Below are positions 9,224 to 16,689 of a stretch of 33,391 bases of DNA, piece by piece. Under the pieces are notes generated by a model. That model was not told where the DNA came from, ran no database searches, and was given only the letters and a program-made list of their open reading frames with translations. Position numbers and translations under genes: made by a program. Source of the DNA: a candidate division TM6 bacterium GW2011_GWF2_37_49 (GTDB taxonomy: Bacteria > Babelota > Babeliae > Babelales > RVW-14); the NCBI GenBank assembly GCA_945861145.1, contig CAMATL010000012.1, positions 1-33,391 of the forward strand, in the 5' to 3' direction. Position 1 is the first letter of the stretch, and the number at the start of each line of letters is the position of its first letter.

Positions 9224-9865
9224 ATGACAGAACATTTTTTGGTTAAATGTTTTTTTATCGGGATCTCTGCAGCCTCTGGTGTCGGCCCAATTTTCTTGCT
9301 GACGTTAAACAGTAGCTCATTATTTGGCTTTTGGGCAGGGTTTTCCACTGCTCTTGGCGCCGCACTTGCTGATGCATTTTACTTCTTTTTGGCAATGTTT
9401 GGCCTACTAAGCATCATTGAATCAATGGGTGAGGCGTTGCTCTTCATGGAAGGGCTAAGCAGCGCACTGTTAATTGCTTTTGGGCTTCACCTTCTCCGCA
9501 AAAAATCAACGCTCGAAACACAAGCAGCGCCAACAAATCAACCACTCATTCTCTGCATGGTAAAGTCATTTTTTCTCACAATGCTCAACCCGCTCATGCT
9601 ATTCTTCTTTATTTTTGTAAGTGTTAACGTTTTACCAACTGGTGCCGCTACGATCTCCAAACGGATGTTGCTGCTTGGTGGCTTGGCCGTTGGTGGTGGC
9701 TCACTTACTCTCTTAACACTGATCGCTGGACTTGGCAGCCTCGCAGGCAGCAAGATTAAGCGCTCGTCCCTTGAGACCTTTAGTCGCTTTACCGGCCTTA
9801 TTTTTGGCGGGATCGGCACCTATCTACTCATTGATTTCGCAATCAAACTTTTAAAACTTCGCTAA
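9224..9865 (+). CDS. LysE/RhtB-family amino-acid exporter
   Basis: Predicted inner-membrane exporter of amino acids or related metabolites, of the LysE/RhtB superfamily. The 213-residue sequence shows about six hydrophobic helices. It has the family's N-terminal glycine/proline motif (GISAASGVGPI), the GAALADAFYF block in helix 2 and the NPL segment after the polar loop in the middle (residues 94-125). The ATG follows the strong SD GAGGGGGAAGA at 9213-9223. Substrate cannot be read from sequence. Divergent from glmM across an 89-base spacer. Confidence 0.85.
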   Translation: MTEHFLVKCFFIGISAASGVGPIFLLTLNSSSLFGFWAGFSTALGAALADAFYFFLAMFGLLSIIESMGEALLFMEGLSSALLIAFGLHLLRKKSTLETQAAPTNQPLILCMVKSFFLTMLNPLMLFFFIFVSVNVLPTGAATISKRMLLLGGLAVGGGSLTLLTLIAGLGSLAGSKIKRSSLETFSRFTGLIFGGIGTYLLIDFAIKLLKLR

Positions 9866-9870
9866 TAAAA

Positions 9871-9905
9871 AAAGCCCCGGCTGCATTGTTACATGCAGTC
9901 GGGGC
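9871..9905 (-). terminator. Terminator of the repressor gene
   Basis: A 13-bp stem with one G.U pair (9874-9886 with 9893-9905) is followed on the minus strand by a run of seven T. It is oriented to end the minus-strand S24-type repressor transcript. Confidence 0.85.
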
Positions 9906-9933
9906 AAAATTCTAAAGAAGCGCTAGCTTATTT

Positions 9934-10605
9934 TTATGTAAGCTTTTGATGGCGGTAAATAACTTTACCAATGACGCGGAAATTATCTTTACCACGAATA
10001 AGCGCTACCGGTGGATTCTTATGATTAACCGATTCAAGGACTATGAAATCTTCCATGTAGGTGACTTGCATAATTGCTTTCATCGGCGTTTCGTTACCAT
10101 ATTCAACAGCAGCCACATCGCCTGAGCGAGTCCATGTTTCTGGCGAAATAATCACATAGTCACCCTTTAAGAATACAGGTGCCATGAGATTGTTTTCAAC
10201 ACAAAAACAGAACATAGAATCATCGACTGAATTGAATACCGGAACAAACACATCCTTATATCCAGTGGTCATCTGTGTAAGCTGGTTGTTGTACGGTGAT
10301 GGGTTTGATGGAATATCGCCCATAACTGGAACAATTTTGAGCTGCAGATTGACGTTGGAAACTTCAGGGATTTTGACGTTTTTATCAACTTCGTCGGTAC
10401 GATTCTTGCGCTGTGCAAACAAATCAACCGGATGAAGATTGAAAGCATTTGCAAGTTTTTTGAGCGCATCTTCATTCCAACGGCGCGTGCCGTTCTTGAT
10501 GTGCGTCAAATAACTTTCTGACATACCTGTTTTTTCGGCAAGTACCTTAGTTGTCCAACCCCGTTCTCGCAATAACTCTTTAACGCGTAATTCCGTGGAT
10601 GACAT
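9934..10605 (-). CDS. HTH/S24-like repressor lacking the catalytic serine
   Basis: A phage-repressor or LexA-like transcription factor. The N-terminal HTH_XRE domain covers residues 5-65 (the recognition region includes GMSESYLTHIKNG). The C-terminal S24/LexA-fold domain covers about 90-220. In active S24 proteins the catalytic serine sits in GDSMxP, eight residues before the GD of the next strand. Here the aligned segment is ENNLMAP (137-143) followed by KGD, so the serine is Leu140. A lysine at the expected dyad position remains (Lys176 in TPMKAI). The protein may therefore be a non-cleavable repressor, or one inactivated by something other than self-cleavage. The ATG follows AAGGAG. A 15-base palindrome lies 16 bases upstream of the start and is a candidate autoregulatory operator. 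Confidence 0.85.
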   Translation of the reverse strand: MSSTELRVKELLRERGWTTKVLAEKTGMSESYLTHIKNGTRRWNEDALKKLANAFNLHPVDLFAQRKNRTDEVDKNVKIPEVSNVNLQLKIVPVMGDIPSNPSPYNNQLTQMTTGYKDVFVPVFNSVDDSMFCFCVENNLMAPVFLKGDYVIISPETWTRSGDVAAVEYGNETPMKAIMQVTYMEDFIVLESVNHKNPPVALIRGKDNFRVIGKVIYRHQKLT

Positions 10606-10620
10606 AACAACTCCTTCATG

Positions 10621-10635
10621 AAAAGCTAAGCTTTT
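10621..10635. promoter_or_regulatory. Candidate operator palindrome upstream of the repressor
   Basis: AAAAGCTAAGCTTTT is a perfect 7+1+7 palindrome just upstream of the repressor SD. A second palindrome, GGTCTGAGACC, lies at 10647-10657. Both sit where a self-regulating repressor would bind; no binding is shown. Confidence 0.4.
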
Positions 10636-10766
10636 GATTCAAGGCCGGTCTGAGACCAGCGAAACGCTGCACCGGGTTTACTATAGACCATTTCAAATAG
10701 AAAGACTACAAATTTTCCACTTGCACATACATTGATGTTTCTTTGCAAATTTTTTATGTTGTACTC

Positions 10767-11122
10767 ATGCAAAACACCGGAATGATTGGTAGTGCAAAAT
10801 TCACAGTAGTCTTTCTCTGTTTTGCATCTGCATTTTTTTGCGCTACAACAGCAAAAATTAATGCCGAGCCTATTTCCTACCTCATCACCGGCAAACAATT
10901 ATTCTCGAGTACCTCATTCAACAAAAAGTGCTAGGCCTACCCTATCTTTTAAGCCAGGAGCCGGTGTGTAATGAATTCATCCAAGATACTGCTACTTCTA
11001 CAACCCCCGGACAGCATTTTGACAGGATGTATGAGGCCTTTCAAAAAGACAAAAGTTGTTATAAACTACGCCGGCACCGCGTTGATCTTTTTAGAAAGGC
11101 ATTTTTAAAAGATGAAAATTGA
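10767..11122 (+). pseudogene. Probable frameshifted small exported protein
   Basis: Two overlapping reading frames read like one gene. The first (ATG at 10767 or 10782) encodes a signal-peptide-like start, a hydrophobic run FTVVFLCFASAFF and then AEPISYLITGKQ near 10895. The second frame, open from 10862 to the stop at 11122, continues with IILEYLIQQKVLGLPYLL and a polar tail ending RKAFLKDEN. A one-base shift near 10895-10903 would join them into a protein of roughly 115 residues. There is no strong SD and I do not recognise the family. It could instead be two small unrelated frames or a sequencing error. It resembles the exported unknown proteins elsewhere in the window only in general style. 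Confidence 0.35.
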
Positions 11123-11130
11123 TCAAGATA

Positions 11131-11162
11131 AGGATGGATCCCGGATCGGAGTCCGGGATGAC
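11131..11162. repeat. Dispersed GGATGGATCC-hairpin repeat, copy 1
   Basis: GGATGG, then the stem ATCCCGGA (11138-11145) paired with TCCGGGAT (11152-11159), then GACA. Same family as 30262-30290 and 30354-30376. This architecture is a well-known kind of bacterial intergenic palindrome. The rest of 11123-11348 shows no gene. Confidence 0.7.
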
Positions 11163-11348
11163 AAGGCGAAGGCGGTAGTCGAGATTATGAAATCTGAAAT
11201 TGAATACATGAGTAATGGGTTTTTTCTAGTAACTATCTACATGAAATTTTTTGTCATCCCAGCGTTCGAGCTGTGATCTAGTCATTATTTCACAAGACTT
11301 GTTATTCAACGTTAAAGACAAGATCTCATCATCAAGCAAGGAACTTCG

Positions 11349-12026
11349 TTGAAGCAAAATAGCTCTAACACCATCTTCGAACACACAGCCTGGCAAGGAG
11401 AAAAACTTGTCTGTGGCATTGATGAAGCTGGACGTGGCTGTTTTGCAGGCCCTGTAGTTGTTGCCGCCGCAGTCCTCAAGCCTGGCAGCACTCATAAGCT
11501 GTTAAAAGATTCTAAGGTGTTGAGCCAAAATCAGCGGGAAGACGCATTTGCTTGGCTACAAACAAACGCATGGTTTACCTACGGGGTAGGAACACCAGAA
11601 GAGATAGAAAGCTATAATATCTTACAAGCCACCAAGAAAAAAATGGTGCAAGCTTTTATTAATTTGATGGAACAAGAAAAATCATTATTGCCGCAGCTTC
11701 AAATCCTGCTCATCGATGCAGTCAAGCTCGAGCTGCCACCAACATACCATCCTAGTCATCTCAAAATTGAGGCCTTCCCTTATGGCGAGTCTCGCTCAAT
11801 TTCTATTGCGGCTGCCTCAATCGTCGCTAAAGTTATGCGCGACAAACTGATGAGCACGCTGCATGGTTCTTTTCCGGCCTACGGATTTGACCAACACAAA
11901 GGTTACGGCACGGCGCAGCACCAAGCCGCCCTATCTTCTATGGGCAAGAGCGTTGTCCATCGACCTAGTTTTTTAAGAAAATTTGACCAGGCTCAGCCAC
12001 AACACCAACAACTTTTGATCGGATAA
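11349..12026 (+). CDS. rnhB: Ribonuclease HII
   Basis: RNase HII cuts the RNA strand of RNA/DNA hybrids and removes single ribonucleotides from DNA. The active-site signature is complete: GIDEAGRG (Asp and Glu, residues 23-30), the LKDSK block, the Asp of LLIDAVKL and the SISIAAASIVAKVMRDK block, followed by HKGYGT near the C-terminus. The frame starts with TTG at 11349, which has AAGGAA six bases ahead and so is accepted. Length 225 aa is normal. The next gene starts two bases after the stop, suggesting one transcript. Confidence 0.95.
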   Translation: MKQNSSNTIFEHTAWQGEKLVCGIDEAGRGCFAGPVVVAAAVLKPGSTHKLLKDSKVLSQNQREDAFAWLQTNAWFTYGVGTPEEIESYNILQATKKKMVQAFINLMEQEKSLLPQLQILLIDAVKLELPPTYHPSHLKIEAFPYGESRSISIAAASIVAKVMRDKLMSTLHGSFPAYGFDQHKGYGTAQHQAALSSMGKSVVHRPSFLRKFDQAQPQHQQLLIG

Positions 12027-12028
12027 CC

Positions 12029-12628
12029 ATGAAGCAGCAACGTACAGCCTTTGCCGAAGTGATCGAAAGCTCCATTACACATGCTACCGGCCTCAGCTGG
12101 GAATGGGCAAATCTACCAACCCTCTGCGCCCTAATAAAAATAATTCAAGCCCCATACACGCTTTTTGGCTGCATCACCAATATCAAAACGGGAAGCAACG
12201 ACCCGCTACGCCAAGCCTTTGCCTATCAAAAAACTGAGGCCGAGCTCTTACAAGAGCAGCCACAAATTTTTTCGTTTTTACAGACTACGTTCACGATACA
12301 AATTTTGGGCTACAGCAAAGAAGATACCCCTCTCTCGTACTTGCTCCCACCGCAGCCAGCAAAGCTTCATGGCTTTATTACCTACGCCACGACTGATGAA
12401 TACCATCAGTTTTTTTCAAATCCAGAATTTTTAAATTTATTTTTCCTGCAAAACGATGCTGGCATCGATCAAGACGAATTATTACTCGCATTGTTGCGCA
12501 ATTTACGCGATACCATCGGCATAGACCCTGCGTTTATCCAAGCGCTCTGCCTCTACCGCAGCTCCATGCATACGGCAGACTATAAAAACATAAAACGATT
12601 TATGCAGCGATTGCAGCAGTTACTTTGA
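12029..12628 (+). CDS. Conserved-looking protein of unknown function, HAS-barrel-like N-terminus
   Basis: A 199-residue soluble protein with no signal peptide or membrane helix. The N-terminal half has the pattern AEVIESS..., a LFGCITNIKTGSNDPLRQ strand-turn block and a polar helix rich in Glu/Gln. This reminds me of HAS-barrel domains found at the start of HerA-type ATPases, but no ATPase follows. The C-terminal half is helical and ends in RFMQRLQQLL. The ATG is two bases after the rnhB stop, so it is almost certainly cotranscribed with rnhB. A strong hairpin ends the unit at 12661. The domain resemblance is from memory of the family pattern and is weak. Confidence 0.7.
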   Translation: MKQQRTAFAEVIESSITHATGLSWEWANLPTLCALIKIIQAPYTLFGCITNIKTGSNDPLRQAFAYQKTEAELLQEQPQIFSFLQTTFTIQILGYSKEDTPLSYLLPPQPAKLHGFITYATTDEYHQFFSNPEFLNLFFLQNDAGIDQDELLLALLRNLRDTIGIDPAFIQALCLYRSSMHTADYKNIKRFMQRLQQLL

Positions 12629-12660
12629 TTGCACTTAGAAGCTTATTAAGAAGATAAAAA

Positions 12661-12706
12661 GCAGAGCGGGGCTTGTTCGATTTGAACAAGCCCCGCTCTG
12701 CTTTAA
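12661..12706. terminator. Strong bidirectional terminator
   Basis: A perfect 18-bp stem (12661-12678 with 12684-12701, 5-base loop), with A-rich sequence before and CTTTAAAAATTT after. It lies between two convergent genes. Confidence 0.88.
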
Positions 12707-12725
12707 AAATTTAATTATTCAGCAA

Positions 12726-13286
12726 TTACTGATTCTGCATTTTCTTGAGAAAAAACTGATCAATAAAGCGATCAGGCAATACCTTAATGAATTTTACATA
12801 CTTATCATTAAGCATAAAAATTACATTTTTTTTACTAGCCATCGATACCATTGGGCCATAATATGGCTCCTGCGCAATAAAAGTTGCCACTTCAAGTATT
12901 TGAAAGTTCACAAATTGAGCAATCACATGCAACTCAGTAGCGGTAGCACCATTATTTATCCATTCAGCTAGGACAACATCAATCTGCGAGGCTGCTTTTT
13001 GCATCTGAGTACTTTCTAGCTCCATGTATTTCTTGCTATCAAAAGAATCTTTTTCATCACAACACGCAAGGATAAGCTCAAGATTTGCTTGTGCAAGCAA
13101 AGCCACAATTTTATTCAATACTATTTTAGTGGGCCCAGCGCTTAACGCATCACTGATGACTGCTTCGACAACATTGCCCGCCTCAAAGATAACAACGGGT
13201 TTCGACTTCCTTGCTTCAATAAAGTTCCCACTCACAAGCGCTAAACCTAAATTTAGTACCAACGAACGCCTAAAATTTTTAAACAT
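12726..13286 (-). CDS. Small exported protein of unknown family
   Basis: Family not recognised. The product (186 aa) starts at the ATG at 13286, which has GAGGAGG five bases upstream; a longer frame to 13301 begins before that SD. A Sec signal (MFKNFRRSLVLNLGLALVSG) is followed by FIEARKS. The mature protein is predicted mostly helical, with a paired Cys (ACCDEKD, about residue 75) and no catalytic motif I can name. It ends in a basic tail KKMQNQ. It is a single gene, convergent with the rnhB unit. Like several other genes here it looks like a lineage-specific exported protein. Confidence 0.7.
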   Translation of the reverse strand: MFKNFRRSLVLNLGLALVSGNFIEARKSKPVVIFEAGNVVEAVISDALSAGPTKIVLNKIVALLAQANLELILACCDEKDSFDSKKYMELESTQMQKAASQIDVVLAEWINNGATATELHVIAQFVNFQILEVATFIAQEPYYGPMVSMASKKNVIFMLNDKYVKFIKVLPDRFIDQFFLKKMQNQ

Positions 13287-13301
13287 ACAGCCTCCTCGCA
13301 A

Positions 13302-13567
13302 TTAGGCTTGGTATCAGAATTCAAGATATTTTACCTTAACCTTCTTGATGGTACACCCATTATATTTTTACGCAAACACCCTATCAATCAGCACACCGGA
13401 GATTTCAAATAGAAAAACAAGCACTGGATCAATCACTTAAAGAGCCACATTGAAACACTTCAGCGCCACATGACTCAAAAAATTACTCACATAGAAATAC
13501 TTTAAGGTATTTTATTTCTTACCTTGATTATTGCAGCAGCCAGTATATATTTTTTTAGTCAATTTTA
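13302..13567. other. Spacer with a possible coding remnant
   Basis: No intact gene. The plus-strand frame 13413-13567 reads as a coiled-coil-like stretch (HWINHLKSHIETLQRHMTQ), then an in-frame TAA at 13502, then a hydrophobic segment (GILFLTLIIAAASIYFF) and a stop. It could be the broken end of a tail-anchored protein. The evidence is only that the frame looks protein-like on both sides of the stop. Confidence 0.25.
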
Positions 13568-13804
13568 ATGAATACTACACAGTTGTTACAGGAACCTACA
13601 GTGATGCACGTTAGTCAGAACACACCACAGCTATTGCCCGTTCTCCGTTGCGACTACGACCATGCATATGAATCAATCTATGATTCAGGCTATGGTACCT
13701 GCTTCGTTTTCTATGATGAAGAAGAGTTTGAAACCAATGACGGTTACTCCTCTCCGCAAATCTCAAATGGCAACATGATGCCATCAGGATTTTCTCAACG
13801 ATAA
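13568..13804 (+). CDS. Possible small acidic protein, unknown
   Basis: A 78-codon frame with a Tyr/Asp/Glu-rich composition (CDYDHAYESIYDSGYGTCF), no signal peptide and no membrane helix. There is no good SD before the ATG at 13568; an internal ATG at 13604 has AGGA about ten bases ahead. I do not recognise it. It could be a lineage-specific small protein, the remnant of the broken gene just upstream, or not a gene. Confidence 0.35.
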   Translation: MNTTQLLQEPTVMHVSQNTPQLLPVLRCDYDHAYESIYDSGYGTCFVFYDEEEFETNDGYSSPQISNGNMMPSGFSQR

Positions 13805-13813
13805 AAAATCGCA

Positions 13814-13851
13814 AAAAAATTAGCCCCTCATCATCTAAGACGAGGGGCTAA
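13814..13851 (-). terminator. Terminator of the secretion/MCE operon
   Basis: Stem TTAGCCCCTC (13820-13829) with GAGGGGCTAA (13842-13851) and a 12-base loop. The minus strand continues into seven T. It ends the minus-strand gspF...mlaD-like transcript. Confidence 0.85.
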
Positions 13852-13883
13852 TTCATGTCAGAAAAAATTCAAACTTAAGTCCG

Positions 13884-15452
13884 TCATTTTTTCATCGGCA
13901 ACATCGACGTAAAAGACTTAAGGTCATCATCACCAAATCGCAATCCAGCTCCCCAAAAAGGACTAGCGCTGCGTCGTGAGTAAATATCATCGATACCAAA
14001 TGACGTGTATAAATTTTTATAGAAAAATGCTTTGTTGATCCATTTCAGATGAGGGCGCGTATCATCCAGTCGGTTGACACCAGAGAAATCAAATGCTTCC
14101 ACCGATGTAATCCAATGAACCTTATCTGTTGTTAATGGCACATAAAAATCACACGCAACACCAAATGTATTTTCGAAGAGCCCAATTCTAAAGGCTAATC
14201 GATCAAACCGCTTACCGAATTGCAATGCCATGAGCAGCGCATTTTTCTTGCGCAGCACACGCTCAACTCGTGCAGGATTCCACAACTTATTAGCATTTTC
14301 AAGCTTCAGCTGAGACTGTAATAACGGGTTGCCAAGCTCATCATAAAATGAGTATCTGGTCTCATCGCGCTCAATCGATCCAAACTGACTAGCAACTAAA
14401 CCAAACTGATAAAAGCAATCACTATTCGGGCGCAACTGTAAATCAAGATACCCTTGTGAATCATTGTGGCGGTAGCGCGTTTCACTGTGCATATCAATAT
14501 TCAACATAAGCGACTGGCTCTTGCTTACATATTCTTTCATACCGCGAATGGTTTTTTTCAAATCGCCATAGGTTTCATCTTCATTGATAAGCTTACCTAT
14601 CAGCCCCTTACCCGTATTAATTTTTTCAGCAATCTGACTTGTTTCTCTAAACGTATCACGCGCTTGAATTGCTGTTTCTTCGATTTGTTCAAACGCACCT
14701 CCAAGCTTGCCTCCCGTAACATGAATGTCATTGGCAATGCTCGTGCCGTTTTTATCAAAAGCCGCTGCAACGGTATGAATATCATCTGCAACCCCTGGTA
14801 CAGCTTGCTTCAGGGATATCAGCGTTTGATTAAAATCACCGATGATATCGTTAATGCGAGACTCGTTTGAACTCATAGTTTTTTGTAGAACCAGTGAAAA
14901 ATCAGCCAACCGATCAGTTGCCTTAGCAATCGAATCTAAGGCTTGCCGCATGTTTTTCTCACCCTCCCGAGAGGCAAAAACGGTCTTCACTGAGGAAGTT
15001 ATGTCTTGTACGGTGGTAGCAATGGATCGAAATTGCTCTAAAAGCTCGCCAACACTCGTCGGCGTACGCCCCGGCATAGCCAAAGTACTACCAGGAAGAA
15101 AAATACCAGTTGACGGGTCACCTGGATCAATTTCCACGCTCTTGGTACCAATTAGTCCATCTTGGTGAATCATGGCGAAAGCATTTTTGGCTAATTTGTT
15201 GCGTCGGTCAATCCGTAAAACCAGCTCAGCCTTGCCACCATGGAGCAAACGCACCGTCTCAACCCAGCCAACATCAACCCCGGCAATTTTGACCGGCGCT
15301 TTAACTGTCACACCACCAGTGTCATCAAAATAAGTCTTGTATTCATTGTACTGAGCCTTGTCAAAGCGAAAGGCTTTGATGTTCATACTAAGATACAAAA
15401 AGATGGCCAATCCTGCCAAGATAAATAAACCAACTTGTGTTTCGTTTTTCAC
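13884..15452 (-). CDS. MCE/MlaD-family protein with long C-terminal domain
   Basis: MCE proteins carry phospholipids or other lipids between membranes as the binding component of Mla-type ABC systems. One N-terminal membrane helix (residues 8-24) is followed by the MCE domain (about 36-115) with VKIAGVDVGWVETVRL and the DGLIGTKSVEIDPGD block. A long helical region follows (about 125-320), with the INTGKGLIGKLINEDETYG motif common in this family. The C-terminal 200 residues are rich in aromatic/polar alternation, ending WGAGLRFGDDD, and could form an outer-membrane-type beta domain; that is inference. The start is GTG at 15452 with AGGG upstream. It lies 28 bases after the gspK-like stop, so it seems to be the last gene of that operon. 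No mlaE or mlaF partner is in the window. Confidence 0.85.
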   Translation of the reverse strand: MKNETQVGLFILAGLAIFLYLSMNIKAFRFDKAQYNEYKTYFDDTGGVTVKAPVKIAGVDVGWVETVRLLHGGKAELVLRIDRRNKLAKNAFAMIHQDGLIGTKSVEIDPGDPSTGIFLPGSTLAMPGRTPTSVGELLEQFRSIATTVQDITSSVKTVFASREGEKNMRQALDSIAKATDRLADFSLVLQKTMSSNESRINDIIGDFNQTLISLKQAVPGVADDIHTVAAAFDKNGTSIANDIHVTGGKLGGAFEQIEETAIQARDTFRETSQIAEKINTGKGLIGKLINEDETYGDLKKTIRGMKEYVSKSQSLMLNIDMHSETRYRHNDSQGYLDLQLRPNSDCFYQFGLVASQFGSIERDETRYSFYDELGNPLLQSQLKLENANKLWNPARVERVLRKKNALLMALQFGKRFDRLAFRIGLFENTFGVACDFYVPLTTDKVHWITSVEAFDFSGVNRLDDTRPHLKWINKAFFYKNLYTSFGIDDIYSRRSASPFWGAGLRFGDDDLKSFTSMLPMKK

Positions 15453-15480
15453 TATACCCTACCATTTTTCAAAACATTTT

Positions 15481-16689
15481 TTAAAGCCAGTACAACCGCA
15501 ACACCTTGATGTCGTACTTGTCCTTAACTGATCTTGCATCACCTTGCTCCCCTGTTGCTGGCTGCTGCGCAGATGATTTATCTGCGGCATCATTACCTCC
15601 AGCATCACCAGGTTTTTTTTCATCGCGAGGACGATCAATTTTTTTTACAATGGCCATGACACGTTGCGTCACCTTACCAACCGTTGCATAAGATATCACA
15701 GAATAAGTCCGCGGCCCAAACTCTTTAGAAAAAATTCCCTGCATCTCTTTGAAGAAGACGGGTTTTTGATCATACAAAAGTTTGAGTATTTCCCAGTTAG
15801 CATCCCAATCTTTAGCAATTTCCGGTTTAAACTGGGACTTAAATTGCTTCATATTTTTTTTCAACAACTCAGGATCGGTAGCAAGCGGGCGCCGAAAAGT
15901 AAAAATCGCACACAGCCCATCAGAAAAAAGCATCGGGTTAACTTCGTGAGAATCACTCCAGATCGTAAAAATATCACTTAATGCTAAATTAATATTTGGT
16001 CTCGCTTCTTCTTTTTTCCCTGTTGGTTTTTCTGGTGGTTTATAAAAAATATCAAGATTTTTACAGGCAGGTAACTGCGCCAATTCAGAAATATCTTCTA
16101 GCTTACGAGCACGCTTGATTAAAAATTCTTGCAACTTAGCAACCAATTCACCGGCCGCTAATTTATCTTTAATTTCTAAACTTTTAAGCAGCGCTGCATA
16201 CTCTTTTTTAAATTCCTGTTTCTTAAAATCAAAAGCTTCATTAATGTTGATTTTACCATCTTCACAAGTCAAACAAATTTTTAGTTCTGCAGCAAAACCA
16301 TCTCGCTTTTCTTCAAATGAAAATGTCCGCCAACGATTAAGAAAAGGAAACACCTGATCAAGAAAATTTTTGTCATGAGGCTTTAATTTTGAATCAGGAG
16401 TTTTTTTATCAGCTTCTTCTCCAGCATCTGATTCTTTGTCTTCATCTAGCTTTTTTTTACCATCTTTTTCTTTTTTTTCTTCTATCTCAAGACAGATCAA
16501 CTGCTTGATGGCAATCTGCACACCACTCAATGCCAACGCCTTGGCCTGCTCGCGCTGCATGATAATCGCCACGAAATTATTAGTTACAAGCACACCGTTA
16601 ACCAGCTGCACCGTCAGGTAGGTCATGAGCGAGACAATCATGAGCGCAAAAATAATAATAAATCCTTTTGATCGCTTCATGCGTACCAT
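15481..16689 (-). CDS. gspK: GspK-like minor pseudopilin
   Basis: GspK caps the type II secretion pseudopilus. The N-terminus has a short basic leader (MVRMKRSKG) and then a pseudopilin helix FIIIFALMIVSLMTYLTVQL. It lacks the Glu5 of other pseudopilins, as GspK does. The DGKININEAF block (about residues 143-152) matches the family's D-G-x-I-N-x-N region, and a helical repeat region follows. A highly charged Lys/Glu/Asp insert occupies about residues 70-105, and the tail (about 360-390) is Gly/Ala/Gln rich; both are unusual. The start overlaps the upstream stop (TAATG). An alternative start three codons in (16680) is better spaced from GAGGAG. It sits last in the F-G-H-I-J-K order, which supports the assignment. 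Confidence 0.78.
   Translation of the reverse strand: MVRMKRSKGFIIIFALMIVSLMTYLTVQLVNGVLVTNNFVAIIMQREQAKALALSGVQIAIKQLICLEIEEKKEKDGKKKLDEDKESDAGEEADKKTPDSKLKPHDKNFLDQVFPFLNRWRTFSFEEKRDGFAAELKICLTCEDGKININEAFDFKKQEFKKEYAALLKSLEIKDKLAAGELVAKLQEFLIKRARKLEDISELAQLPACKNLDIFYKPPEKPTGKKEEARPNINLALSDIFTIWSDSHEVNPMLFSDGLCAIFTFRRPLATDPELLKKNMKQFKSQFKPEIAKDWDANWEILKLLYDQKPVFFKEMQGIFSKEFGPRTYSVISYATVGKVTQRVMAIVKKIDRPRDEKKPGDAGGNDAADKSSAQQPATGEQGDARSVKDKYDIKVLRLYWL

Noticed and set aside
10213-10218. DDSM in the repressor as the S24 catalytic serine motif
   Set aside because: It lies 18 residues before the conserved GD instead of 8; the aligned position is NNLM, so Ser130 does not fit the active-site spacing.
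13611-13814. Minus-strand frame opposite the small acidic protein as a gene
   Set aside because: No SD, and it is bounded by the operon terminator; looks like a shadow frame.
14466-14870. Plus-strand 134-codon frame inside the MCE gene
   Set aside because: Antisense shadow of a well-supported gene with no start signal or family features.
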